From the NCBI GenBank assembly GCA_037013495.1, contig CM072811.1, forward strand, positions 50,683,952 through 50,747,951: a DNA stretch of 64,000 bases. The letters are read 5' to 3'. The notes below the pieces were generated by a model. That model was not told where the DNA came from and did not search any database. It was given only the letters and a program-made list of their open reading frames with translations. Position numbers and translations under genes: made by a program. Positions 21,715 through 34,713 of the stretch are shown here, one piece after another (within the stretch, counting starts at the first letter, position 1; each line of letters begins with the position of its first letter). The DNA is from Hippophae tibetana. Lineage: Eukaryota > Streptophyta > Magnoliopsida > Rosales > Elaeagnaceae.

Positions 21715-24700
21715 GTGGCTACCAATAATGCCTCACTATCCCTTACTCCTCAGGCCGAATCTTCCCAGGATCCAGGTATTTCAAGTAAAGCATTTCACAT
21801 CTCTACTCGTAGTGATAATGAGGATTGGATTCTGGACTCTGGAGCTACATATCACATGACATTTGACCCAAAAGATCTCTCCAATACAACCCAACCAAGA
21901 CGGAGCCGTGTTACCAATGCCAATGGAGTCACTTATCCAGTTACAGGAGCTGGAACAGTGACCTTATCTCCTTCATTATCATTATCTAATACTTTACTTG
22001 TACCATCTCTTTCAAACCAACTGATGTCTGTAAGTTAGGTCACTTCAGATCTTAACTGTGTAGTATTGATGTATTCTAGTTTTTGCCTTCTACAGGATAT
22101 TCTCACTAAGGAGATCATTGGGCGTGGTACTAGGAGATGAGGGCTATATTATGTGGATGACCTCAGTTCAGGAAGAACCAATCACATGCAAAACACTGTT
22201 GGTAACAAGGAACGACAGATTTGGCTATGTCATCGTAGATTTGGGCATCCATCATTCAGGTATTTAAAGCACCTACTTCCCAGTTTATTTTCAAATATCA
22301 CACATTCAGATTTCAAATGTGATACTTTTATCCTAGCAAAAAGTCATAGGACGTCTTATCCTATGAGCATGAATAAAAGTATGACTCATTTTGCTTTGGT
22401 ACATTCTGATGTTTGGGGACCTTCCCCGGTCATTACGTCATCGGGTCATCGTTGGTTTGTTATTTTTGTTGATGATTGTACACGAATGACATGGCTTTAC
22501 CTTCTCAAACATAAAGATGAAGTATTTTCTACATTTCACCTGTTTCACACCATGGTTCAGACACAATTTTCTGAAAAAATTAAGATACTTAGGTCTGATA
22601 ATGGAGGGGAGTATGTTAATCAACAATTCCAGACATACTTGGACAACCATGGTATTCTCCATGAAACCTCGTGTTCACAAACCCCACAACAGAATGGGAC
22701 TGCAGAGAGGAAGAATCGGCATATTTTAGAAACGGCTCGGGCCTTACTAATCGGTGCACATATGCCTAATAAATATTGGAATGATGCTGTTACTACAGCT
22801 GTGTATCTACTGAATCGTATGCCCACAAAAACCTTACAATTTCAAACTCCATTAAATGTGCTATCTGATCATCTTCCCTTGCCTACTATTTTGATGCTTC
22901 CGCCCCGAATTTTTGGATGTGTTGCTTTTGTCCACCTTCATAAAAATCAACGAACTAAGTTGGATCCATGTGTTGTACGATGTGTATTCTTGGGGTATGG
23001 CGTACAAAAAAAGGGTTACCGATGCTATGATCCAATTACTAAAAGAACCTATATTACCATGGATGTCACTTTCCTCGAGTCAGAATGTTTTTTCCTATCA
23101 CTGGTATCCAATTACACTCTTCAGGAGGAGAGTTATGGTGAAGAACGAAATTGGTTTGATGTTGAAATATTAGACACTAGTCCAACATACTCGGATCGTG
23201 CCAATAATATGGAGGAGCCAGTATCTAGACCCGAGCTTGAACTTCCAAGACCTGAAGCTGAAGTAGTAATTAAATCTCCAGAAGATGAAGTGGTTGATGT
23301 ACCCCTCCACTCTCTAGTACCCAATGATCCTCCTGTTGAGAATACTCCCGAGGTAAGCTATCCTATCACACTTTTACAAACTAATGCTATAGATACATCT
23401 GTTGGTTATGTTTTACCTTTCAGACACAATCGAGGTAAACCTCCAAATCGATACTCCCCAGAAAGAGAAGAACGACAATCCAAGTATCCAATTGCAAATT
23501 ATGTATCTACTCAAAGGTTATCAGAACCTATCAGGGCATTTGCACAACACTCTCCTCGTGTCAAATTCCAAGTAGCATTGAAGAAGCCTTATCTGATTCA
23601 AAATGAGCTCAAGCTATAAAAGATGAATTTGAGGCATTGTAGAAGAATAACACATGGGTGTTAAGCGAGTTGCCTCAAGGGAGGAAGATGGTAGGATGCA
23701 AGTGGATTTTCTCCATTAAGTATAAAGTAGATGTGTTAGTTGATCGATACAAGGTGAGGCTTGTAGCAAAAGGATATACACAGAAACACGGGATAGATTA
23801 TCAAGAAACCTTCTCACCTGTGGCTAAACTAAAAACCGTTAGAGTCTTGTTATCTCTTGCGGAAAATTTAGATTGGCCATTGCACCAACTTGACGTAAAA
23901 AATACCTTCCTTCATGGTGATCTTGAAGAAGAGATTTACATGGATATCCCACCAGGATATACTGTTACATTAGGAAAAAAAACTGCATGTAGATTACAAC
24001 GAGCATTGTATGGACTAAAACAATCACCTCGAGCATGGTTTGGTAGGTTGAGTTCAGCAATGAAGAAATATGGGTTCCAACAAAGCAACTCTGATCATAT
24101 TCTTTTCCTAAAACATCGATTATGGAAGATAACAACCCTTATAGTCTATGTAGACGACATGATCATTACATGGGATGATAAAGAAGAAATATCTAAGCTT
24201 CGAGAACAACTGTCAAATGAGTTTGAAATGAAGAATTTGGGAGGGTTCAAATAGTTCTTAGGTATTGAGGTAACAAGATCAAAATAAGGCATATGTCTTT
24301 CCCAAAGGAAATATACTCTGGACCTACTGGCAGAGGCAGGACTACTAGATTGTAAACCTGTCGATATTCCAATGGTTCAAAATCATAAACTCGGAAAATA
24401 TGTGGACCAAGTACCAGCAGATAAACAGAGATATCAACGGTTAGTAGGTAAACTCATATATTTATTTCATACTCGACCTGATATTGCTTATGCTGTGAGT
24501 GTCGTGAGTCAGTTCATGCACTGCCCAAGTGAAGACCATATGGATGCGGTCATGCGAATACTTCGTTATTTAAAATCCTCCCCTGGGAAAGGACTTATGT
24601 TTTCAAAGAATGGTCAATTGGAAGTCCTTGGATATACAGATTCAGATTGGGCAGGGAATATGAAGGATATGAAATCTATTGTTAGGTACTTTACTTTTGT

Positions 24701-25103
24701 GGGGGGCAATCTTGTTACACGGAGAAGCAAGAAGCAAAATGTAGTTGCCTTATCTAGTGCTGAAGCTGAATTTCGAGAAATGGTCAAGGGATATATGTGA
24801 GCTCCTTTGGTTGAAAAACTTCTAACTGAGATTGATGTTGCTCCTAACTCTGAAATGAACTTATTTTGTAATAACAAAGCAGCTATTACCATCTCTCACA
24901 ATCCAGTTCAACATGATCGCACGAAGCACGTTGAAGTGGATCAAAACTTCATCAAACAGAATCTTGAAGAAAATATTATTAAGCTTCCATTTGTTAAATC
25001 AGAAAATCAATTGGCTGATATACTCACAAAATCTGTATCTGCAAGGAACTTTTACAACTCACTTGACAAGTTAGGCATAAGAGACATATATGCACCAACT
25101 TGA
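21715..25103 (+). pseudogene. Copia element A pol (protease-integrase-RT-RNase H), broken
   Basis: Domains in order: aspartic protease with DSGATYHM at 21835; GAG-pre-integrase and integrase in the open stretch 22153-23619 (HSDVWGP and RSDNGGEY catalytic blocks, then QQNGTAERKN); reverse transcriptase 23658-24254 with YVDD at 24147-24158; RNase H 24372-25103 with SSAEAE and a C-terminal DIYAPT. Stops break it near 22036, 22137, 23617, 24252, 24283 and 24798. The His2-Cys2 motif before the integrase has lost a cysteine (CDTFILAKSH). Confidence 0.9.
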
Positions 25104-25110
25104 GGGGAAA

Positions 25111-25348
25111 TGTTGGTGTGTGTTATGGTGCATGCTGCAACAGTGTCATACACCAATGCTCAGTGGAGCAAAACATGGAGCAGACAATAATATTAGTGGA
25201 GTCATAAAACATGGATGTGCAGGAATTATGGTTATTGTTTAATTTTCGTTTTCATTGTATACATATAGTTAAACTCTTGTATAGAAAAACAGAACAAAAA
25301 TAATATAAAATATACATGATAATTATCAGAAAAACACAATATTTGACA
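25111..25348 (+). repeat. 3' LTR of copia element A
   Basis: 238 bp, preceded directly by the polypurine tract and followed by the CTTAT target duplication. Confidence 0.95.
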
Positions 25349-25353
25349 CTTAT

Positions 25354-28300
25354 TGTCAAAGAGAGTTGCTACACTCAATTGTAATATATGCTATTTGTTT
25401 GGTATCTTCATTTTAATTGATAACTTTTCTTTGTATTTTTTTGAATTCATATGAATATCAGTAAACATAATATTTTAATAAAAAAAATTAAACATAAAAA
25501 ATATATAAGTATGCATTATTGAATAAAAAAATATTTAATCAATAATCTATATTGTTACACATTATAATACAAATACAATTAATTAGCACTATATTAATCT
25601 AACCTAAGTAGATAAATTATTAATTATGTTAAACAATAATTCGAATTAATTCATTTTTTCATCTAACATGCAAAAGTATTTGATATAAATGAAGCTAATC
25701 ATTTACAACAATATAAATTCATATGATCTTTTTATTATTATTATTATTTATTGACTACTTAAATAATTTTTATCTATATTATTTAAATCAGTTAGTAGAA
25801 TTTGAAATGATAACATTTACGATTGCAACAACTCCTAAAGGATTCGAATGTCAAGTATTGTAAATTTTGATTTATCTATAAAGGAAATAATATGTTCATC
25901 TTATCTTAAATTATGTAAAAGTTTTCTTTTTAAGTCTCACTAGTTATCACTAATAATGTTGTTATAAATACACATAAATATATAAAAATATTTTAAAAAG
26001 TCAAATTTAGTTTATTACTAAATAGAATATTTTAAATATAAAACTAAATACACAAATAATAATTAATAATAAATAGAGTTTACACATATATTTAATTAAG
26101 TATATTAAATCATACATAATAATACCAATTATATTTAATTTATATTATTAAAAAAAATCAAACCGTACATTAAATATCATTTAATTGGTTATTATCAAGT
26201 TATTATAATCATTTATATTAATTTAATACTAAATAATATCTAAATTGAAATTGTTTAATTTTATTTGTGTGTTATTTTTATTGTTTTAAGTTTTATAAAT
26301 ATTAATTTATATAATTTTTTTTATTTTTCAAAAAAGTTTACTGATTTGGGAAGACATGCAATAATGATTGTCATTTCCTTGGCTTCTAATGTACTCCCAT
26401 TTTTAGTAGAATAGGATGAATTATATATAATTAATTGTAAGTAAATAATGTTGATTTTTTAAACAAGTATAAGGTTGAATTTAACCGAGCCGATTGGGCT
26501 GTCAATACTCGTGACAAGACGCAAAGCCAAGTTGGGTGAGACATTATATAATTTGCACATTGAACTTACTTCTCCTTATTAATCACTTTCTTAACAAATA
26601 GTTATCACTTATAAAAACTCAAGATATTGACACGTAGATCTGCATTTAAAATTTAATCATTGAAGTTAATAGGATTTTAATATATAATTTTTAATTTTGA
26701 TATGTGTTAAAATTGTTAAGATTAAGTAGATGGAGAAATTAAGAGTACCTTTAAAACAATGTTTTAGTTCATTGTAAACACATTTTTATAGGAAATTTAT
26801 TTAGATTGAAATTGAATTCTCCTTCTCTCAAATTTTTTTTTAAAAAAATGTTTATCTTAATACCTGAAATGAAAGTTAACGGAATCCAGTTTAATAGGCT
26901 AACAATTAAGCTATAGTTTCCGAATGATATTGGATAAGAATTTTGAGTCAATAGATAATGTCAAGTAAAGTAGGAGTATGGCTGCTGTTTGATGGTTATG
27001 GTAAGTAGTAATTGTCATGTATCCATCGACATTCTCTAGCATTTGCATGTGTGGTCTGATTCCAAGCTAATTCTGATTGGCTACCTAGACGTGTCATGTT
27101 TCTCAGTTTGTCAGCCATAAATTCAATAATTATTTTAACGTATTTATTAAGTTTTACGGTATAAATCTATTATTTTTATATAAAAAAAATCATAATAATT
27201 TATTTTATATAAATGTAATAAATTTATGTTATCTTATATTTTACAAAGATAATGAATTTATGGTGTTATATTTTTTTATAAATTTAATAAAAATACCCTA
27301 TCTAATAATTATAAAATTAAAATATATTTTCGTTAAAAATAACAGATTTGATATATTATTTTTCTTAAAAAATAATATCAGTGCACATTTTTAAATTTCA
27401 AGTAACTCTTTATACATGCTTGAAAGGATGGTTAAAAGAAAAACTAGAGAAAAATAATAATTTACACAATGAACTTACTTCTCCTAGTCAAAAAACACTT
27501 CTTAAAAAATCACTTCATTTAGAATCATTCTTTTAGAAGTGCATCTAAATTTAAAATTTTATTTCTTTCTTTTTTCATTTTATTATTTTAAAAAGATGAT
27601 ATGAATGAATTGTACTATATATACATACTCTTAGAAATTCAAACCTAACTCAATCCAATAAAATCTCATTAAGTTAATGGTTGTCCAAGTTTATAAGTAG
27701 TTTTGTTACTAGTCGATGTGAGATAATGATACTTAACAACCCCCATCTACACGACGGATAAAGGTGAAATTAGCGACAGAGAGTAGGATAAAAATTCTTA
27801 TAATTCCGAAACTGAGATATTATTTTATCTAAAAATATAATTGTTTAAGACAAATGGGTTCTATGTGATCTTTCCATTCTCAATATTAAAAAAAAGCGCA
27901 TATATTATTATTGTAATATATTAATTAAAAAAGATACTAATCTAATATTTATAAGAGATTAATTGCACCCAAAATCATTTTTTAAGAAGTTAATAAATTA
28001 TGTTAATACTTAATCGACTAAAATTTATACTATCTTATCATTAATATATTAGACTCCATACCTAACACGAACAAACTATATCTATTTAGTAAAAAAAATC
28101 AGAGTATCTGATGTTATGAACTGAGTTAACATTTTCGTCATTCAATTGAAGTATAAAAATATACAAGAGAAAGATAGAAGTACTACATCAGAAACTTAGC
28201 ATCAATAGGGTGATTGTGATGATTGATTGTGAAGTTTAATTAGCAAAAAAAGAAAAAAAAAAGATAAAAATGATATGATGGTTAAAATTTCCTTAATTTC

Positions 28301-31194
28301 AATTAGTGGATAAACATTTTAGTTCAGATGTAAGCTTTCATCTTTAATCATCCAACCAAATTAGGAAGCTGCCTGAAACTCAGTACAGATTAAGACAGGT
28401 TTGGTGTCATTCATTATATATAAATTTATACTTTTAAGCTAATCAATCCAATTAAGTTGGCAGCAAACTATTTCTTAATTATTTGTAATTTTCAGCTAAT
28501 CAATCCAATTATCAGTTTTATTAACTCCTCTTCTAACATCTCTGTCTGAAATTATTTAATGGATCTAAATTATTATTGATTTGGTACACAAGGCTAATGA
28601 TATTCATTTAGGGCATATATATATTTTCTTATATTTTGTATAAAATGTAAATTTAAAAAAAATATATATATGATTGATCGAGAATATACATATCACTTAC
28701 TTCATCTCTTGGGCCCTAGCTAGTTTCCTAATTTCTGTATCGTTTTTGTTTGGTCTGATGTCCTATTTATTATGAAAGCCTATTTCTCCCTTCTATAATT
28801 ATGATAAATTAATGAGCCTCATCATTTTCCCACAAACACTCTTCTAATTGAAACATACACACATAGGATATGGGCTAGCTAGGCATGCTAAGTGATACGA
28901 ATTTCAGTGTTAATGTTAAAAAGAATTCACTTTACACTCATCCACTTTTGTATGTGCTGAAATGTTGATCCACTTTCTGCTAAATACCTTGTACAAAATA
29001 TAATTAAATTTCTTTGGTGTTCAAGTAGTACCTACCTACTACTATTTTAAAGATAGTATATATATACATAATAATAAAATGCAACATAATATATATGTAT
29101 TAGTGTAAACCAAACCTAAAATAATGTTTACCTAATATGGGATAGCTTAGTTGGTAACGCAAATAGACTACATGTATTGTGCACATTCTTTAGGCCTTTC
29201 AAATAAAAGATTTTCTTGACTAAAAATAATAAAATAAAATAATTTTAGATAAAAATATCCTTATATTTTAAAATAATAAAATATCTTAATCTTTATATTT
29301 TATTTTTTTTAAAATTAATCTAAGCACCTTAAATGAAGTTTTTTTTTCTATATTAAGTAGTGTATTTTCTTAATAGATATCCCAAACACAAAAAAATAAT
29401 TTTATTTTTTATTCCAAATATGGCATCAAAACTTAAAACAATTTAAAGAAATAAAATAATTAATCTAAAGTCACGTGTCTTTGATTAGTATAATATAGAA
29501 ATTAAAGAAATCAATAAATCATGAAAATAAATAGTAGAAATTAATGAATAAAAACAAATATTTTTACTTTTTTAATATTAATTATCACTTTATTATTATT
29601 AAATATTCGTATTTAATCACTTGATATAAAAATAATAAAATTTTAACAAAAAATTATTAAAATAATATAATTTATCTTTAATAGATCATTTTTTCTATAA
29701 TAGGGACTAAAATGACATAGTTTTTAATTTAAATAAGACATAAATGACTTAATTTAAAGAATTTTCATGACATTTTTTCCTACAATATATTAATTAAAAA
29801 TATAAAAAAAAATCAACAAATTCATTGCCTAAAATGAAAAGTAGCAATTCTGTTATGAAAACTTAAACATTAAATTGAAAAAACTAAACCTAAAAACTTA
29901 AAAATTAAGTTATAGATGCCATATTGGATAAATATGTTTATTCTTTATCCTTTTATTTGCTCAACTCAGTTTTATGTATTAAAAAAAATCTTTAGGTTAT
30001 ATTGTTTTTTTAATTAAACAAAGTATTCAATGAAACCAAAGGTTTTATTGGTTCTTTTATTTCTTTAATTACATTCTTAAGCTAAATTTCTATTCTTATA
30101 GAGCAATATGCGGCTCTATTCCGTATCAAAACCTAATTATTTTTATACTTAACTTCTTTTTCATTAGATTCTTTTAATCTTCCTTGAAAAATTGGTTATT
30201 TCTATTTGATAATTGTTTATTTTATTTTTAATTGAATAAAATTGACCATGATTATGGTATTTTTTTTATATCTAAATCTTAGATCTTGGGTTACATATTA
30301 TGGCATAAATTTACTCTATATAATTTAGGCATATTTTCATCCTTTTTTGCACACTTTTCTCTAAGAATCTTATATTCGATATAAATATGTCATATTATTT
30401 GTTAAGGATTATAATATTATGGTAACAAATTAATATATTGAATCAATAAAATGTGCAAATAAAAATTCATTCATATATATGAATATTATCAATACTTTAC
30501 AGAAATGATCGATAATGATAATGTTATTGTAATGTGTTTATTTTTTATAATTGATTATGTATGTAATTATTCATGCATCATTAATTTCAATGAATAATCA
30601 AATTTCTTATTCTTCTTAAAAAAACGTTTTTATTGGTTAGTTGAGTACAAAATATTCTACTAATTAATTTTATATTGAGATTAATTAAGTACAATTTAGA
30701 TGTAATTGTACAGATAAGTTTGATAAAAGTATCATTTAGTTGGCTCTATATATAGTTGTGATCTTAAGATTTTGAAGATAAAATTGTCTCTTGTATTTAA
30801 AAATATATGTACATGTGTGTTGTTCTTATAAAGAGGTTCTCACTTCACTCTTGACATTGACCATACGAATTGAAAGATATACAATAAGTCAACTATGACC
30901 AAATTTCTTATAGTCATTGCATTTTAAATGTTTACAGGCATGAGGATCATTACGCCTACCAATACGAATATAATAACAGCCATATCAAATAGCCAATTCA
31001 TCAATGGTTAGTTTCCAATTAATTGTAGTTACTAGTTAATTAGAAATATTGGGTGATGATGTATTAAATTAACATGTTAGTTAATACCACTCGATACTAA
31101 ATAAAGGAAATGTTGAGAGGTAGGGTTTAACAATGAATCATTTTTTTTTTAATTTGAATAGGATCCGATGATATAATCAATTCAAATTTGAATA
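25354..31194. other. AT-rich intergenic DNA with repeat relics
   Basis: No gene is supported. Two diverged copies of a segment of about 50 bp (ATAATTTRCACAWTGAACTTACTTCTCC) lie at 26548 and 27458. Around 27640-27790, a GTCGATGTGAGATAATGATACTTAACAACCCCC stretch, broken here only by spelling, resembles the CGATGTGGGAC...AACACCCC segment common in plant TRIM/LTR remnants. A box-A-like TAGCTTAGTTGG at 29143-29154 lacks a partner box B. The rest is simple AT-rich sequence. Confidence 0.45.
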
Positions 31195-32138
31195 CATTAT
31201 TACAAAATATGGCATTTAAGTTAAAATTTAAAGTCGATTTTTGGAAAAAACTGACTTATAATAAATTTAAAATCAATTCGTTGAAAAATCGATATTATTC
31301 ACGTAGTTTTTATCTTCGATTGACGTGTTGAACCAAGTGTATTATCCGTTGACACATAGAATCAACGCTACATCTTATGTGTAACATCAGTTTAACACAT
31401 CAATCAACGCTACACACGTGAATATTTTCCTTTTCTCTTCTTTCCTCCCCATCAGACAGACCATTTTTTATTTACAATGCTATAAAGAACACCCAAAAAC
31501 CCAAAATTGACACTCCTCTTTCACTCTTTCTCATTTTTTGGTCACCTACGACCACCAATTCCAACATCGTTTAGTGAGTTTTTTCTTCCTCTCCAAATTA
31601 TTTTTCATATCCCCTATTTTTTTGAGCGAAATATTTAAATTTTTTATACCCATTTTCTCACTTATAAAACACCATTTTTTTCTTCATTTCCTTCATCTTG
31701 TCACTTCATTTACTCTTGTAAGTATTTCTATTAATCCTACGCACTTATTATTCACTTTTCATTATTTTTTGTATATTATGTGTATAAATTTTTGTATTAT
31801 GTATGTTATTATTTTTATTATTTAGGTTTTGTATAAGTATTTCGTAATTATATTTATGTGTATATATTCATTATGTTTAATTTTTATGTAATTACAATAA
31901 ATTATTTGTATTATTTAAACTTTGTTAAACATATTTTAGTTTTTTTTCTGCTATATGTGATCAAATATAGGTTCTATGAGTAAAATATATAAAAAATAAT
32001 AATATTAAAGTCAGTTCACGCGTTGAACCGACTTTATGTTTAAAGTCGGTTCAACGCGTGAACTGACTTTAAATTTTAAGTTTTGTCATTTAAAGTCAGT
32101 TCAGTAAACCGACTTTAAAGCTCGATTTTATAGTAGTG
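31195..32138. mobile_element. Degraded non-autonomous CACTA element, inverted relative of the one at 2682
   Basis: The termini are decayed (CATTATTACAAAA at the left, TTTTATAGTAGTG at the right), but ATA flanks both sides (31192-31194 and 32139-32141), a 3-bp target duplication. The left part has TCAACGCTACA-type subterminal motifs and the right part AAAGTCGGTTC motifs (about 31990-32120), the reverse of the first element's order. A shared internal segment (TTTCTCATTTTT...CACCTACGAC, then AACATCG.TTAGTGAG, near 31530-31590) matches the complement of 3115-3170. The GC-rich array is much reduced compared with the first copy. No transposase. Confidence 0.8.
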
Positions 32139-32141
32139 ATA

Positions 32142-33352
32142 AATCGAATTTTTTTACATTGGATAAAATTAGATTGATATTGAAATTAATTTATAGATTT
32201 TTATCATATATAAAATACGACATATATAAATTAAAATTTTAAATTGATATTTTTGTAACAAATATTATTATTTATAATTACAATTAAAAAAATCAAAAGA
32301 ATAAAGAGTATGTCTATACAATTATTAAATTATTATAAACATTTATAATTATTTTTAAGCTAAAATAATAATTTAATATAATTGTATTATGTATAATATT
32401 AAAATATAATATATTATAAAATAAAATAATATTTATTTATAATTTAACAGTAATTCGATCCAGATCAAATAAAATGGATTATAAAATATATTAATCCGAA
32501 TATGAACGAATTGTATAATTTTCAATTCAAATCCAATTTAATTATAAAATATATTAATTAAGCAACTTCATCTGTATTAATCTATTATTAAAAGAAGTTA
32601 TGTAAGTCTTATCAACATTATACCAAATCACTATGTTTATATCATGTTTGAATTTAATGTCACCATTACAAATTAGCATACATACCACTCATAAAATAAT
32701 TATTATTATATATTATTTTTCATTAAAATATTAAATTAATTAACTATTTATTTTAAAAATACTCATGCAAATATTTCTACAAAATTTTAGTATCAAATTT
32801 TCATCTTGATATAATAAAAACAAGCTAAAATAAAATTTCTATTTAAAGTTTCTTTTTTCTAAATTAATTTTTTTTAGAATAATAATAATTATTACTCGAT
32901 AATTAATACTATTATATACCTATTAATTTTAAATCAACAACTTGTATAAAGTCATGGGTCAAAAATATCATAAATAAGAAATGATAAATTACCCTAATGT
33001 TTTAACCCTAAAAATGGTTGAGACTTACAATGATATGTAAAAGAAAATTAATTATTTAAATCTCAATAATTAAGATAAAAGAGTAGTAAATTGTGTAATA
33101 TATATATGATAAATAGTTATAAATTATTAAGTATTTTTCTAATATTTTCATATATCAATAATTGAAATTTAAAGGTGTAATTTTTTTTCTTCCACTCCCA
33201 AACAAATCTTAATTGTTAGGGATTCAAAAGTACAAAAAATTGCATAAAAATTGGTAAGATTGATGATGATAGTATGCTAAATATGGATAAGATTTTTATT
33301 GGTAAAAATATTTGCATAAACTTTTCCTTGAAGCCTTGATTTTGACAACAAA

Positions 33353-33392
<40 letters not shown>

Positions 33393-33560
33393 ATTGAGAT
33401 TAAATAGTATTGGTAGGATGTAGTATAATTAATGTACTAACCGATAAATTTGAAAAAAGTATTAGTTGGTGTCATAGTTATGATCGATGGATTTTAATTA
33501 TAAGCGATCTCTTATTTAATTTAAAGTGAATGTTAATTTCAAGTATCAAGTACACCTCCC
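32142..33560. other. AT-rich intergenic DNA
   Basis: No gene or transposon seen. A (TA)n microsatellite lies at 33355-33389. The last part forms the promoter side of the small secreted-peptide candidate, with TATATATAG near 33571. Confidence 0.5.
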
Positions 33561-33651
33561 TTTCTATGTTTATATATAGATATAGAGATGTAGAGTTTGT
33601 CTACACATTTCTCTTATATTTTAAGAGCAGAAAACGAAAGATACATAAATT

Positions 33652-34483
33652 ATGACAAAGTTTGAGATAGCTAGTGCCTTCTACATTATGCTCCATTGCA
33701 TTTTTGTGTTACACTTTCCATCAACAACTTGTAGTGAGTCTTCAAATCGCACTCATCTTTATATCCTATATGATTTTATTTTATTTTTGTGATGCTTATT
33801 TTTATATAATCTAATTATAATTTGCTATTTAAAATTTGTGGGCACCCGGATCTTTCTTCACGGAAGTACAAATCATAAAACACCTAAAATAAATATTCAA
33901 TTCATCATAGGTCATTATTAGTTCAATTTATTATTCGTGCTTGCATTATACATGTTGTGTATTCAATAAGCTCATATCATGATCCACATTATTATAGGGT
34001 AAATAGATTTGTTTATAATTGAATGTTAATATTTCTAAATTGTTACAAAAGATATGGCATTAAACCTAACAGTTATTACATTAATACCATTTTCATTAGC
34101 TCATTTTCAAATCTTAAAAATAAATAAATAAACCTAACAATTTTGTGTCTTTAAAGTGACTATTTTTCTATCTGCTTTGAAACATAGCTAACATAAATGT
34201 TATTAATGTAACAACACTATGATTAAAGCTATCTTGTACTAGTTTTAATATTTGTTGGTATAAAAATATCCACTTAAATAAGTTTGCAAATGTAGGTACA
34301 AAAATAGAGAGAATAAATAATAACTGCATAAGATATAATTTGCCACCAAAATGACAATGCTGGAATCCAGGCATATACAATGATAATTGTGTGGGTAAGG
34401 AAGATGCAAATAGAGGAAACATTGGGATGCATACTTTTGGAGAGGCCTTGTTTGCTAGTGTGATTATTGTTAATCATGACTAA
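33652..34483 (+). CDS. Candidate small secreted peptide gene, two exons (or a relic)
   Basis: Exon 1 (33652-33733) encodes a clear signal-peptide-like start, MTKFEIASAFYIMLHCIFVL, then HFPSTTC, and ends at a good donor (GTGAGT). A TATA-like TATATATAG lies about 80 bases upstream. Two acceptors downstream keep phase with a frame ending at the TAA 34481-34483: at 34371 (TGGAATCCAG) giving 64 residues with no stop, or at 34296 giving 89 residues but with one in-frame TGA. The mature part contains NDNCVGKEDANRGNIGMHTF; I do not recognise the family. An intron just after the signal peptide is usual for plant Cys-rich secreted peptides. Without splicing, exon 1 alone gives 46 residues. Confidence 0.3.
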
Positions 34484-34691
34484 CTATAGTTACCTACGTT
34501 ATAGATATTTCATTTGTTGCTATTACTTTGTATTTTATGCATGTTATATGACACAAAATTGGTTCACCTAATCACTCTATGTTTCAAGTTAAAGGTTAGA
34601 ATCACACAAAATATAGTAAGGTAAAAAGTAACCATGTTGTAGATATCTTTTTTTGGGGGGTCAAAAATAGAGTTTTTTTTTTGTCAAAAGA

Positions 34692-34697
34692 TTTATT
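34692..34697 (-). terminator. Candidate polyadenylation signal of APX6
   Basis: AATAAA on the minus strand, 17 bases after the APX6 stop codon; closer than usual, so a site further downstream may be used instead. Confidence 0.4.
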
Positions 34698-34713
34698 TGT
34701 ACAAGAAATATTA

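Larger units (their letters stand above)
19633..25353 (+). mobile_element. Full-length decayed Ty1/copia LTR retrotransposon (element A)
   Basis: Both LTRs are 238 bp, begin TGTTGG and end TTTGACA. A 5-bp target duplication CTTAT flanks the element (19633-19637 and 25349-25353). The primer-binding site TGGTATCAGAGC abuts the 5' LTR, and a polypurine tract (TTGAGGGGAAA) abuts the 3' LTR. The inner order gag, protease, integrase, reverse transcriptase, RNase H is the copia order. Many in-frame stops make it non-autonomous. I count about 16 differences between the LTRs (about 7%), nearly all transitions, indicating an old insertion of roughly a few million years on usual plant rates. The leader between PBS and gag is long (about 0.85 kb). 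Confidence 0.95.

Noticed and set aside
29143-29154. tRNA-like box A (TAGCTTAGTTGG)
   Set aside because: No matching box B or cloverleaf nearby, so neither a tRNA gene nor a definable SINE.
31538-31825. 95-codon frame inside the second CACTA element
   Set aside because: Phe/Ile/Leu-rich low-complexity frame in a degraded non-autonomous transposon; no transposase motif.
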